This document shows, piece after piece, positions 21,643 to 28,197 of a stretch of 28,197 bases of DNA (the first letter of the stretch is position 1; each line of letters begins with the position of its first letter). Position numbers and translations under genes: made by a program. The DNA comes from a virus, in IMG/VR virus record IMGVR_UViG_3300031841_003411, positions 1 to 28,197 of that record; one strand, 5' to 3'. The notes beneath the pieces were generated by a model, which had not been told where the DNA came from, did no database searches, and saw only the letters and a program-made list of their open reading frames with translations.

Positions 21643-21880
21643 AACAATAGAAATTTTAATTGACGAGCAGTACGGCGAAGAGATTTATGAGCTTACTTAC
21701 TCAGTAGAAGGTGATGCCAGCGATGCGATAGAGCCTCAAGCAATAGAGATCATCATGTTAAAGGATAGCCAAGGCCACGATATAACAAGCGACGTTTCCA
21801 ATCCGTTTTTAGAAGATGATGAATTTAGACGTGTTTGCATAGAGCAAGCTATGGAATATGAAGAAGGTGAAATATTATGA
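21635..21880 (+). CDS. Hypothetical acidic early protein
   Basis: 81 residues, strongly acidic. Beta-like start (KTIEILIDEQYGEEIYELTY), then an IEIIMLKDSQGHDIT strand and an acidic helix (ICIEQAMEYEEGE-like). Ends in an ATGA overlap with recT, so expression is tied to recombination. Position before recT could suggest a partner of the annealing protein, but there is no exonuclease signature. Confidence 0.5.
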   Translation: MNKTIEILIDEQYGEEIYELTYSVEGDASDAIEPQAIEIIMLKDSQGHDITSDVSNPFLEDDEFRRVCIEQAMEYEEGEIL

Positions 21881-22962
21881 GCAGGAATATTGCAGAATAT
21901 ATCGAAGATACCAAGGAAAGGTTTAACGAGATAGCACCTAACGGTATAAAGTATTCTTCTGAAAAAGGATTCGCTATACAGTTATTAAAAGCTAATGAAT
22001 ATCTAATGGGCGTTGCAATAAAAAACCCGCAGTCATTACAGCAAGCAATAACCAACGTAGCCGCTATTGGTCTTTCATTAAACCCTGCTGAGAAACTTGC
22101 TTACCTAATCCCTCGAAATGTTAAGGTCGGGAAGAGCTGGGAAAGTCGCGTCTATCTTGAGCCTTCTTATATGGGCTTAATAAGACTAGCAACTAACTCA
22201 GGCGGGATTGCTTGGATTCAGGCCGCCGTTGTTAAGCAGAATGACTCCTTTAAGGACGTAGGTATGGGGCAAGCGCCACTACATGAATATGAGGCTTTCG
22301 GTGATCGCGGTGATGTGGTTGGAGTATATGCTGTGGCCAAGACAAAAGACGGTGATTATCTAACAGAAATAATGACGTTAGAAGAGGTCCATAAAATAAG
22401 GGATAGATCAGAAAGTTATAAAAAATACCAATCTGGCACTTGGGTAACTGACTTTATAGAAATGGCTAAGAAGGCCGTCATAAGACGATTATTCAAAACC
22501 CTACCATTGACCGATGAGAACGCAAGAATGGCTCATGCCATCGACCTGTCGAACGCTAACGCGGATATAGAGCAGATTGTTACATCGCCAAATGTCGGTA
22601 GCATATCAGTAGAACAAAAAAAGTTCTTTGATGAACTGATTGAAAAAGGTGACGCTTTCGGCATGACGGTCTTAATGAAAGGGCTTGATGAAAGAGAGTT
22701 TTCAAACTTATATCATTCTTTCGAGAAAGGCACCAAGGGCAAGTATCAAAAGATAGTGGATGATCTTACAAAACGCGGCTCTAGCATCTTGGCTGATTAT
22801 GTAACACAGTTCTCTGATATGTTAGAAGCTAACGACACTGACGGCGCTGTTGAGTTATTGGATGGAATGAATAAAGAAGAGATTAACGTTATCTTGGATT
22901 CTTGCTCAACTGAGTGCTGTGCTTTTATTAATGAAGTTATTGAAAATGGTAGCGAGCTATGA
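21877..22962 (+). CDS. recT: RecT-family single-strand annealing protein
   Basis: 361 residues. The family core is clear: KGFAIQLLKANEYLMGVA, NPQSLQQAITNVAAIGLSLN, LAYLIPRNVK, VYLEPSYMGLIRLA and the FIEMAKKAVIRRLFK segment near 196-210. RecT proteins coat single strands and anneal complementary DNA during phage replication and recombination. The core ends near residue 245; about 115 further residues (from VEQKKFFDEL on) form an extra acidic helical domain not usual in RecT. No adjacent RecE or lambda-type exonuclease is seen. Overlaps genes on both sides by four bases. Confidence 0.88.
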   Translation: MSRNIAEYIEDTKERFNEIAPNGIKYSSEKGFAIQLLKANEYLMGVAIKNPQSLQQAITNVAAIGLSLNPAEKLAYLIPRNVKVGKSWESRVYLEPSYMGLIRLATNSGGIAWIQAAVVKQNDSFKDVGMGQAPLHEYEAFGDRGDVVGVYAVAKTKDGDYLTEIMTLEEVHKIRDRSESYKKYQSGTWVTDFIEMAKKAVIRRLFKTLPLTDENARMAHAIDLSNANADIEQIVTSPNVGSISVEQKKFFDELIEKGDAFGMTVLMKGLDEREFSNLYHSFEKGTKGKYQKIVDDLTKRGSSILADYVTQFSDMLEANDTDGAVELLDGMNKEEINVILDSCSTECCAFINEVIENGSEL

Positions 22963-23357
22963 AAGAAAACGAATGTCAATGGTGCGGCGGTCCTAAAACA
23001 ATTCGCGAAGATGAAAGGCCCTGTATATTCAGGATAAGAAAAACGTGTAGTCGCGAATGTAGAACTGCTTTAACAAATCACACAATGGCGAAGAAGCGAG
23101 CAGCCAATAAAATTGTAAAAAGAGTTGATATAAAGCCGCGAAGATGCCCAGAATGTGATAAACTATTTAGCATAAGAAAAAACGAAAGGGCCGATAGTTT
23201 TAAAAAATTGAAACGGTGCCCAGCTTGCACCGAAGAAAGAAACTCTACCAAGCCGTATAAATTGGAAGAAGTGTTATCAGTTTTAAAGAAGCGAGATAGG
23301 ATGATGCAAATTGCAGTGCTTAGCCCGAAGATTGGGTTAATGCAATACATGAAATAA
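22959..23357 (+). CDS. Double zinc-finger protein
   Basis: 132 residues, basic. Two metal sites can be seen: CQWC (7-10) with CSREC (30-34), and CPEC (63-66) with CPAC (87-90); the first resembles the C-terminal finger of the intein-nested HNH protein. Basic stretches (KKRAANKIVKRVDIKPRR) suggest DNA or RNA binding. It overlaps recT by four bases, so it may act with it. No nuclease motif. Confidence 0.6.
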   Translation: MKENECQWCGGPKTIREDERPCIFRIRKTCSRECRTALTNHTMAKKRAANKIVKRVDIKPRRCPECDKLFSIRKNERADSFKKLKRCPACTEERNSTKPYKLEEVLSVLKKRDRMMQIAVLSPKIGLMQYMK

Positions 23358-23404
23358 CGCCTTTAGTTGTGCAGCCTGCGGGAATTAATGAAGGAGCTAT
23401 AAAA

Positions 23405-23686
23405 ATGCAAGAAGATACGCAAACCGATAAACCAGAAAAAGCCACAGAGGTAGCGGGTCAGGACGAACGCCTTGTTATGTTGCCAATGCCTGAAAATAAA
23501 CATCGCGTAGAAACTGGTTCAATTCAGTTTGGTGATGATTGGGCAGGAATTTTTATACGAGGCGACAATGCGGCGTTTTATGCAAATGCGATTAATACGT
23601 TAATGATGTATGACAAAAGCGACCATATGGCATTATCCGCTTTGAATGGTTTATATCAATTATTGAGAAGCTGTAAGCAAACATAA
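23405..23686 (+). CDS. Leader-fusion protein ending in an attC-like site
   Basis: 93 residues from ATG 23405, eight bases after AAGGAG; a longer frame from 23369 has no such site. Residues 1-25 (PEKATE, DERLVM) match the 40-residue gene at 18511-18633. After the GTTATG at 23474 the sequence is unrelated: SIQFGDDWAGIFIRGDNAAF and an HMALSALNGLYQLL helix. Its stop codon lies in the box ACATAAC of the attC-like site. A leader joined to cassette-encoded sequence at a core site would explain this pattern; that is inference. Confidence 0.6.
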   Translation: MQEDTQTDKPEKATEVAGQDERLVMLPMPENKHRVETGSIQFGDDWAGIFIRGDNAAFYANAINTLMMYDKSDHMALSALNGLYQLLRSCKQT

Positions 23687-23743
23687 CCATTAGAGTTAAA
23701 AGGCCGCCACCTTTTGGCGGTCGTTTTGAAAGATTTGTTAGCT
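23681..23743. repeat. attC-like site A of the tandem cassettes
   Basis: ACATAAC (23681-23687) and GTTAGCT (23737-23743), 63 bp. Inner arms TTAAAAGG-CCGCC pair with GGCGG-TCGTTTTGAA except for one extrahelical G, loop ACCTTTT. Read on the minus strand the inner boxes (TTCAAAACGAC, TTTTAAC) resemble L'' and L' boxes of classic attC sites. GTTAGCT is complementary to AGCTAAC, the first box of site B. The stem could also terminate transcription. Confidence 0.7.
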
Positions 23744-23754
23744 GGGAGGCTACG

Positions 23755-23964
23755 ATGAACTTAACAGAAGTAAAAGACGTGACGAAATTACAAAGCATGG
23801 TTTTAGACCTTTGGACACTACTTGATGATATAGACACGCTTGATGATATGTGCAAAAACAATAATGAGGCATTTAGAAAACTTACAAGAGACTTGCAGCA
23901 AAAAAGGCATAAGGTTTTAACCAGCGATGGATATAACTTGCTCATACCTGATTTATCCAGCTAA
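23755..23964 (+). CDS. Cassette gene: small helical protein
   Basis: 69 residues; GGGAGG precedes the ATG and overlaps the end of site A, while the stop TAA lies in AGCTAAC, the first box of site B. So the gene fills one integron-like cassette of 278 bases. The protein is one long acidic helix pair (LQSMVLDLWTLLDDIDTLDD) followed by LTRDLQQKRHKV; it could form a coiled coil. Function unknown. Confidence 0.6.
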   Translation: MNLTEVKDVTKLQSMVLDLWTLLDDIDTLDDMCKNNNEAFRKLTRDLQQKRHKVLTSDGYNLLIPDLSS

Positions 23965-24021
23965 CGTTTTATTTAAAGGGCGCACGCCTTTTGTGCGTCC
24001 ATTTTGAAATTTTTGTTATGT
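23959..24021. repeat. attC-like site B of the tandem cassettes
   Basis: AGCTAAC (23959-23965) and GTTATGT (24015-24021), again 63 bp. Arms ATTTAAAGGGCGCAC and GTGCGTCCATTTTGAAAT pair with one extrahelical G and a short mismatch, loop GCCTTTT. GTTATGT is complementary to ACATAAC, the first box of site C. Confidence 0.7.
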
Positions 24022-24026
24022 AATGA

Positions 24027-24359
24027 TTATTTAAAAACATCGAAGTCTGTTTCCATTACAACAGGTTCGGTAAATTTTTTAGGAGATTTAAAATGTTTAA
24101 GTTCTTCAGAAAGGCGTTCGTTTTCGTTTTTGATATTTATGACGGCTTCTTCTTGAGCCTGTTCTGCATCCTTCCGTTTAGAGATGAAACCCTCAAGCTC
24201 TTTGTTTTTGGAATCAATCGTCGCTTGAAGGGTTCCGACTTCTTCGGATTTGATATGGACACTCCTCAAAAAGAACCAATTAGCGCAGAGGGATATGACT
24301 GCGATTGCAGAGATAGGGTTGCTGGTGATGATTGTGAGAAAATACATGAATCCATCCAT
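24027..24359 (-). CDS. Membrane-anchored coiled-coil protein, possible inner spanin
   Basis: 110 residues, opposite in strand to all neighbours. A membrane helix (about 15-32, NPISAIAVISLCANWFFL) is followed by a long charged coiled coil (about 35-90) and a short end. This is the form of inner-membrane spanins (Rz-like), which join membranes at lysis; no Rz1-type lipoprotein is seen. The start may be Met1 or Met5; neither has a strong ribosome site. It is the only gene between attC-like sites B and C, so it seems to have come in as a cassette. Confidence 0.5.
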   Translation of the reverse strand: MDGFMYFLTIITSNPISAIAVISLCANWFFLRSVHIKSEEVGTLQATIDSKNKELEGFISKRKDAEQAQEEAVINIKNENERLSEELKHFKSPKKFTEPVVMETDFDVFK

Positions 24360-24364
24360 TAGTC

Positions 24365-24422
24365 ACATAACACCCGCATAACCGGCGCGGTTTTTAGCGT
24401 CCGGTTCATGCGCTGGTTAGAA
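24365..24422. repeat. attC-like site C of the tandem cassettes
   Basis: ACATAAC (24365-24371) and GTTAGAA (24416-24422) around arms CCGCATAACCGGCGC and GCGTCCGGTTCATGCG with an extrahelical C. Inner part nearly matches palindrome 1 at 16168-16223 on the other strand. GTTAGAAC is complementary to GTTCTAAC; the end of ssb reads GTTCTAAA, one base different. Confidence 0.65.
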
Positions 24423-24449
24423 CAAATTTTAATTAGAAAAGGAAATAAA

Positions 24450-24884
24450 ATGAGTAAAGATTTAAACCAATGTAATTTCATAGGTCGTCTTGGGAAAGAT
24501 GTAGAAACAAGGCACTTAACAAGCGGGGAAGCAGTTGCTAACTTTAGTATAGCAGTTGGGGACGATTACAAAGACAAGCAAGGCAACAAGGTAGAGCAAA
24601 CCGAATGGGTGAGTATATCAGCGTTTGGTAAGCTTGCTGAAATATGTAATAAATACCTAAAGAAAGGCTCTAAGGTTTACGTTTCAGGAAAGATGAATAC
24701 TCGCAAATGGAAAGATCAAAGTGGGCAGGATAGATATTCAACTGGAATTAAGCTTCAAGATATGATTATGATTGACAGTAAAGGAAGTGATCAAGATGAA
24801 CTAGCTCAAGGCGGTAATTTTAGCGATGCTCCTAAGCAGCCTTCAGGCTCGATGGAAGATTTTGATGATGAACTACCGTTCTAA
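24450..24884 (+). CDS. ssb: Single-stranded DNA-binding protein
   Basis: 144 residues from ATG 24450, after AAAGGAAATAAA. Bacterial-type SSB: OB-fold start (NQCNFIGRLGKDVETRHLTS), TEWVSISAFGKLAEICNKYL, GSKVYVSGKMNTRKWKDQSG, then a linker rich in Gly, Gln and Ser and the acidic tip DFDDELPF that recruits partner proteins. It covers single strands in phage replication and should work with RecT and the helicase loader. The gene follows attC-like site C directly and its stop lies in a GTTCTAA box, so it may itself be a former cassette; the stop context is partly fixed by the conserved PF end. Confidence 0.9.
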   Translation: MSKDLNQCNFIGRLGKDVETRHLTSGEAVANFSIAVGDDYKDKQGNKVEQTEWVSISAFGKLAEICNKYLKKGSKVYVSGKMNTRKWKDQSGQDRYSTGIKLQDMIMIDSKGSDQDELAQGGNFSDAPKQPSGSMEDFDDELPF

Positions 24885-24894
24885 AAGGGATGTT

Positions 24895-24923
24895 TTGACT
24901 TACCTTTTATATTAGGTTATAGT
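24895..24923 (+). promoter_or_regulatory. Promoter upstream of the HNH gene
   Basis: TTGACT (24895-24900), 17-base spacer, TATAGT (24918-24923), 29 bases before the HNH start. It would express the HNH gene apart from the early operon. The stem AAAAGG/CCTTTT (24884-24908) overlaps the promoter and may be a weak terminator for ssb. Confidence 0.6.
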
Positions 24924-24951
24924 AGCGCCTCTAACTGTTGGAGATGACGTA

Positions 24952-25410
24952 ATGAAAATTTGCAATATATGTGAAATAGAAAAAAGCAAGTGTGATTTTT
25001 ATAAGGGTCACGCTTGCTGTAAGGATTGCTACAAGGCTAAAGTTAAAAATTATCAGCTTAATAATAAAAGCAAGATACAAGCTTACGAGAAAAGTAGGGC
25101 TAGCTTACCTCATAGAGTTAAAGCCAGAAAGGAGTACTCTACTTCCAAGGCTGGTCTTGAAGCTGGCAGAAGGGCCAAAACGGCTTGGGCAGAAAGAAAC
25201 GCCATAAAGAGAGGCGCTTCGACGATGGTTCGTAAGGCTGTACGTGAAGGGAAATTAATTAAACCTAGTCATTGTTCAGATTGTGAATGCGAGCATAATA
25301 GATTACACGGGCACCACGATGATTATTCAAAGCCTTTAGATGTAAGATGGCTTTGCCCAACTTGCCATAATCAGTGGCATAAAATAAACGGTGCCGGATT
25401 GAATGGTTAA
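24952..25410 (+). CDS. Free-standing HNH endonuclease
   Basis: 152 residues. A Cys-rich start (CNIC, 4-7, and CCKDC, 22-26) forms a small zinc finger, followed by a basic helical linker. The HNH part has CSDC (108-111), LHGHHDDYSKP (118-128) and LCPTCHNQWHK (134-144), combining a beta-beta-alpha metal site with a structural zinc. Such proteins are common phage homing-type nucleases; none of the flanking genes shows an intron. Own promoter. Different from the intein-nested HNH protein. Confidence 0.8.
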   Translation: MKICNICEIEKSKCDFYKGHACCKDCYKAKVKNYQLNNKSKIQAYEKSRASLPHRVKARKEYSTSKAGLEAGRRAKTAWAERNAIKRGASTMVRKAVREGKLIKPSHCSDCECEHNRLHGHHDDYSKPLDVRWLCPTCHNQWHKINGAGLNG

Positions 25411-25439
25411 TTTTAATCTTAGGTGAGTACATTCTGACC

Positions 25440-25832
25440 CTACAACTCGTATATAGTCCTGCTGCCTTCAGGCTTAACGCCGTTCCTGAAGTACAGCTCT
25501 ATTGCTAAGTATTGATACTGCGCTCTAATTTTCGTCATACCATCCGCGATACATATCTCTTTGTAGAGTGTATTCGCGGCTGGTAGATGATCGACTGGTA
25601 ACTTGTTATTACCAATCATAATACAAAGCGCATCATGGAAAAGTGACGCTCTCATAATGTTCTTCGTATCGAAGGCACCTGTAGCGCCATCCCAAGCAAA
25701 GCCTTTTTTAACTAATAAATACCCGTCAGGATATAGTCGGTAATAGGTTGATTTAATATCATACCCGGCAATACCAGTATGAACACCCTCGTCCTTCTCT
25801 AGTTGGAACTTTACGTTTTTTGAATATAACAT
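25440..25832 (-). CDS. DUF1353 family phage protein
   Basis: 130 residues from ATG 25832, which overlaps the stop of the holin-like gene as TAATG; longer frames to 25961 run inside that gene. GYLLVKKGFAWDGATGAF (about 37-54) and ASLFHDALC (63-71) are the family signature: a conserved FxWDGA and an SxxHD motif that could bind metal. Family members occur in phage late regions but have no proven function. Expressed with lysis-type neighbours. Confidence 0.75.
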   Translation of the reverse strand: MLYSKNVKFQLEKDEGVHTGIAGYDIKSTYYRLYPDGYLLVKKGFAWDGATGAFDTKNIMRASLFHDALCIMIGNNKLPVDHLPAANTLYKEICIADGMTKIRAQYQYLAIELYFRNGVKPEGSRTIYEL

Positions 25833-26131
25833 TATCTTTTTGGAAACTCCATACCAAGCCAATGAAGAGCGCCAGCTAAGGCGGCTGATGTTACTGATAC
25901 CCATAACACAAACCGCCCCAACAAAGTCGCCACCTTTACAACGCCGCTGCCTGCGTTCCATGCTGCGACAAGACCATTAGTAGACGAAGCAAGAGAATCC
26001 ACCGACTCACTAAGCTCAACAATTAACGACATTATCTCCCGATGTTTCTTATCTTCGTTAGACTTATCATCATTGTATTTATTGATATGGCTATCAAGCC
26101 GCGCTCTTAAATCTCTTATATCTTCTTCCAT
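25832..26131 (-). CDS. Holin-like protein (coiled coil plus C-terminal membrane span)
   Basis: 99 residues. The first 60 are a charged, helical, coiled-coil-like region (EEDIRDLRARLDSHINKYND), then an Ala/Ser stretch and one membrane span (about 74-92, FVLWVSVTSAALAGALHW), with a short basic end. This order resembles XhlA-type haemolysin/holin proteins. Position after a lysin remnant supports a lysis role. It could make the hole for the M15 endolysin at 13200-13583. No second span seen. Confidence 0.5.
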   Translation of the reverse strand: MEEDIRDLRARLDSHINKYNDDKSNEDKKHREIMSLIVELSESVDSLASSTNGLVAAWNAGSGVVKVATLLGRFVLWVSVTSAALAGALHWLGMEFPKR

Positions 26132-26133
26132 GT

Positions 26134-26319
26134 CTATATACTATGTTTGCGCCCCAACAACTGTGCCATCTGTATCTTGTAACCCACAATCTCCCTGACC
26201 TTCTGCACCCGGTTCAGATGCTCCTGAGACACGCTGCGCTCATCACAGTCAGCGTGTCCACAGGTGCATAGCAGCTTCGGGTCAGTATCAGGGTGGAAAT
26301 TTTTAGTATTTATCAACAT
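26134..26319 (-). pseudogene. Truncated M15 peptidase remnant
   Basis: 61 residues from ATG 26319 (a TTG two codons earlier is possible). NFHPDTDPKLLCTCGHADCD and the SVSQEHLNRVQKVREIVG helix form the N-terminal part of M15-type lysins. Sequence then turns to KIQMAQLLGRKHSI and stops; the SGYRCP, HxxGxAxD and H motifs of the catalytic part are absent and only a few bases remain before the next gene. So the enzyme core was deleted, not frameshifted. It could still be expressed as a small wall-binding-type peptide, but I treat it as a broken gene. Confidence 0.55.
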
Positions 26320-26328
26320 AACCAATAT

Positions 26329-26631
26329 CTAAATTCCATCAGGTCCAACATCATACGGACCAGAACCACCACTGTCAGGACCATCCGCTACAAAATTGAG
26401 GATGAGGCCAAGCAATTTGATATTATCGGTATGAGTATCAGCAGCGTCTGCTGGCAGCCTATCAATGCGAATTAGCAACCCGTCATTGTTACTATAACTG
26501 ATAGGTGTCGCCAATGTGTGAGTACGTTTATTTGCAACATTGATTGTGGCGTTTACCGTAAGTGTCGCGTTCTCGTTTACTCCCGGAGTGGCGAGGCCTG
26601 TGCTGCTGAGTCGGTTAAGGGTTAGGTGCAT
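26329..26631 (-). CDS. Hypothetical protein after the tailspike
   Basis: 100 residues. Beta-like first half (NATLTVNATINVANKRTHTL), then GLLIRIDRLPADAADTHTDN and a Gly/Pro/Asp-rich end (PDSGGSGPYDVGPDGI). It begins four bases after the tailspike stop. Probably a small virion or tailspike-associated protein, judged only from neighbours. Confidence 0.5.
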   Translation of the reverse strand: MHLTLNRLSSTGLATPGVNENATLTVNATINVANKRTHTLATPISYSNNDGLLIRIDRLPADAADTHTDNIKLLGLILNFVADGPDSGGSGPYDVGPDGI

Positions 26632-26635
26632 TAGG

Positions 26636-28197
26636 CTAGAAGTCCAAACTATACTTAACTGTTTGTATAACAGGTGGCAAGAAAAGACCTGCGTTACTAG
26701 GCAATGTGGCTAACACCTGTATTTGCCCATTTGTCCCCGTACTTTTGAATGCTGCAAGCGCACCCGTAGAGTCAACAGTGCTGAAGTTTTGAATCGTATG
26801 ATACCCCCTCATACCTACAGGCAAGTAGTAAACTATAGTCCCAGCCGTACCTGTTCCACCAGCCGTAACTCCTGTAAAATGTATGTACCCTAATTCATCT
26901 TTGTAGGCCTCATTGTTGCCCCAACCATTCTGCCCTACCAATGTTACTGGCATATTAATATTGTAGCTAGATAATGTTGTTATCTGACACTTAAACTGTT
27001 CGTCTGTTCTAGGATTTGATGTTGTTGTGTAAACATTGTTGTCAAACTTGAACACATTGAATTTCGACAATGCTGTACAGTAAATATCATCAATATCACA
27101 AGAAACGAAGTTGTTCTTAGTAATTACACAAGCCTGTGCGTTATCTAAATAAATACTATAATCAACATTCGTACCGCCACCGAAGTTATTATTTTCAATT
27201 ACAATATTTGTGCTTATCCTAGTTAAGCCCTCTATGTAAACGCTCGATGCCGGAACCGATGTGTTTGCACCATACGCTTGATTCTGCTCAACTTGGTTAT
27301 TTAAAAATCGTATCTCTGAGCCGTTGATAATATGTAATGCGCCATCCCTGCCAACAAGCGTGTTATCGCTTACTGTATTATTTCTAACACCGTTCTCAAT
27401 ATCGAACGTGAACGCAAACCCGTTTTGTGCAGGGAACACGTTGTTTTTAGTAAAAACGTTAGCATCACCGCACTTTAAATAGATTGTTGACGAGCATGTG
27501 TTAAGCTCAAACAAGCAGTGCGCCCAATTTAATGAGTCTGACACATAAAATGAATGGCCTCCGTTTACAGGATTTGCTGTCAAAGTACAGTTTCTAATAC
27601 TTGATGATATTAAAGGAAACCCTCCGTAAATTTCAACAGAGTGCTTGCCACCACCATTGAAGAACATTCTAAGAGAATCCATCGACCAATTTCTAACATC
27701 AAGGTTTCCACCATTGTCTGACATAGCTATACCAAACATTGAAGTCGTGCTTGATACTGAGTCACCTCGTAGAGTCGCTCTACCACTCTCTCCTTGTAGA
27801 GATACATACCTAGTTAATGTGAACACATAAGTGCTTTGACTAGTCACGGAATAGTTCCCAGCAGGGAAGAACACCGTTGACCCCAGTGGCGCATTATCAA
27901 TAGCCGCTTGAATAGCTGCCGTATCATCCGTAACCCCATCACCAACAGCACCGAAATGCCTAACACTGATACCATTAGGGAATAAACCTTGCGCTTGATG
28001 TGTATTCAAATCAATGAAAGTACCACCGTCATCAGTGCCTGTAGCAGCAGCTACAATCTCATAGTCGTTACCGCCACCATCACCAGCCGAATTATATCCA
28101 AGCGTCCTAACTGTTTGCCCAACAACTAACGATGTATCAGCGACCATTTCAGCGACAGTATCAAGCACCTTAACATAGTCAGTTTCTACGATAACGC
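26636..28197 (-). CDS. Tailspike with pectate-lyase-type beta helix (5' end outside window)
   Basis: Open from 26636 to the window edge, 519 codons visible; upstream codons (VIVETDYVKVLDTVAEM) are in frame, so the GTG at 28168 is probably internal. YNSAGDGGGNDYEIV near the start is a common head-binding linker of phage spikes; VRHFGAVGDGVTDDTAAIQA is the start of the pectate-lyase-3 right-handed beta helix, followed by many Asn-rich coils (for example IENNNFGGGTN). The last ~90 residues form a separate beta domain. Expected role: binds and probably cuts host surface polysaccharide. Catalytic residues cannot be assigned. Confidence 0.8.
   Translation of the reverse strand, partial: VIVETDYVKVLDTVAEMVADTSLVVGQTVRTLGYNSAGDGGGNDYEIVAAATGTDDGGTFIDLNTHQAQGLFPNGISVRHFGAVGDGVTDDTAAIQAAIDNAPLGSTVFFPAGNYSVTSQSTYVFTLTRYVSLQGESGRATLRGDSVSSTTSMFGIAMSDNGGNLDVRNWSMDSLRMFFNGGGKHSVEIYGGFPLISSSIRNCTLTANPVNGGHSFYVSDSLNWAHCLFELNTCSSTIYLKCGDANVFTKNNVFPAQNGFAFTFDIENGVRNNTVSDNTLVGRDGALHIINGSEIRFLNNQVEQNQAYGANTSVPASSVYIEGLTRISTNIVIENNNFGGGTNVDYSIYLDNAQACVITKNNFVSCDIDDIYCTALSKFNVFKFDNNVYTTTSNPRTDEQFKCQITTLSSYNINMPVTLVGQNGWGNNEAYKDELGYIHFTGVTAGGTGTAGTIVYYLPVGMRGYHTIQNFSTVDSTGALAAFKSTGTNGQIQVLATLPSNAGLFLPPVIQTVKYSLDF

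Noticed and set aside
23681-24021. Sites A and B as ordinary rho-independent terminators only
   Set aside because: They can act as terminators, but equal 63-bp size, GTTA/TAAC outer boxes, extrahelical base and box-to-box matching are not needed for terminators; T runs are weak.
1-28197. CRISPR arrays, tRNA genes, rRNA genes, insertion sequences
   Set aside because: I saw no regularly spaced direct repeats, cloverleaf-like genes or transposase frames on either strand.

Overview
This window is part of a double-stranded DNA tailed-phage genome, most likely a podovirus of a gammaproteobacterium; a marine host is a guess from moderate GC content and gene style. The order terminase, portal, scaffold, capsid, gp11-like and gp12-like tail genes is T7-like. 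RecT, NinG, SSB, helicase-loader-type proteins, a YdaS-like regulator and consensus sigma-70 promoters point to a phage that relies on host RNA polymerase. I see no integrase, DNA polymerase or RNA polymerase here, so lifestyle cannot be settled.

Layout. Positions 1-12666 (minus strand) hold the packaging, head and tail operon: small proteins, small and large terminase subunits, portal, scaffold, capsid and tail proteins. Its left-most gene runs off the window. Positions 12717-13201 hold a short plus-strand transcript with its own promoter and terminator. Positions 13200-19858 (minus) hold an M15 endolysin, a metallophosphoesterase, NinG, two helicase-loader-like proteins and many small accessory genes. 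Positions 19859-20546 are a divergent control region with promoters facing both ways. Positions 20547-25410 (plus) hold early recombination genes: recT, Cys-rich proteins, ssb and an HNH protein, interrupted by one inverted membrane-protein gene. Positions 25440-28197 (minus) hold DUF1353, a holin-like protein, a lysin remnant and a tailspike that runs off the right edge.

Two things stand out. First, the large terminase carries a complete intein (9585-10418) exactly at its nuclease motif, and the linker between its splicing halves also encodes, in another frame of the same strand and with its own ribosome binding site, an HNH homing-type endonuclease (9640-10173). One stretch of about 530 bases is therefore open in two frames. 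Second, the window contains integron attC-like sites. Three of them (23681-24422) lie in tandem, separated by single small genes, with stop codons inside the R'' boxes and with each R' box complementary to the next R'' box, as expected for integron gene cassettes. Related sites lie at 16168-16223 and 18335-18395. A 25-codon leader is duplicated upstream of two unrelated sequences that diverge exactly at a GTTATG core-like site.

Many small proteins have no recognisable function and are described only by what can be seen. Starts were moved from the longest open frame where a Shine-Dalgarno sequence or a stop/start overlap favours another codon.
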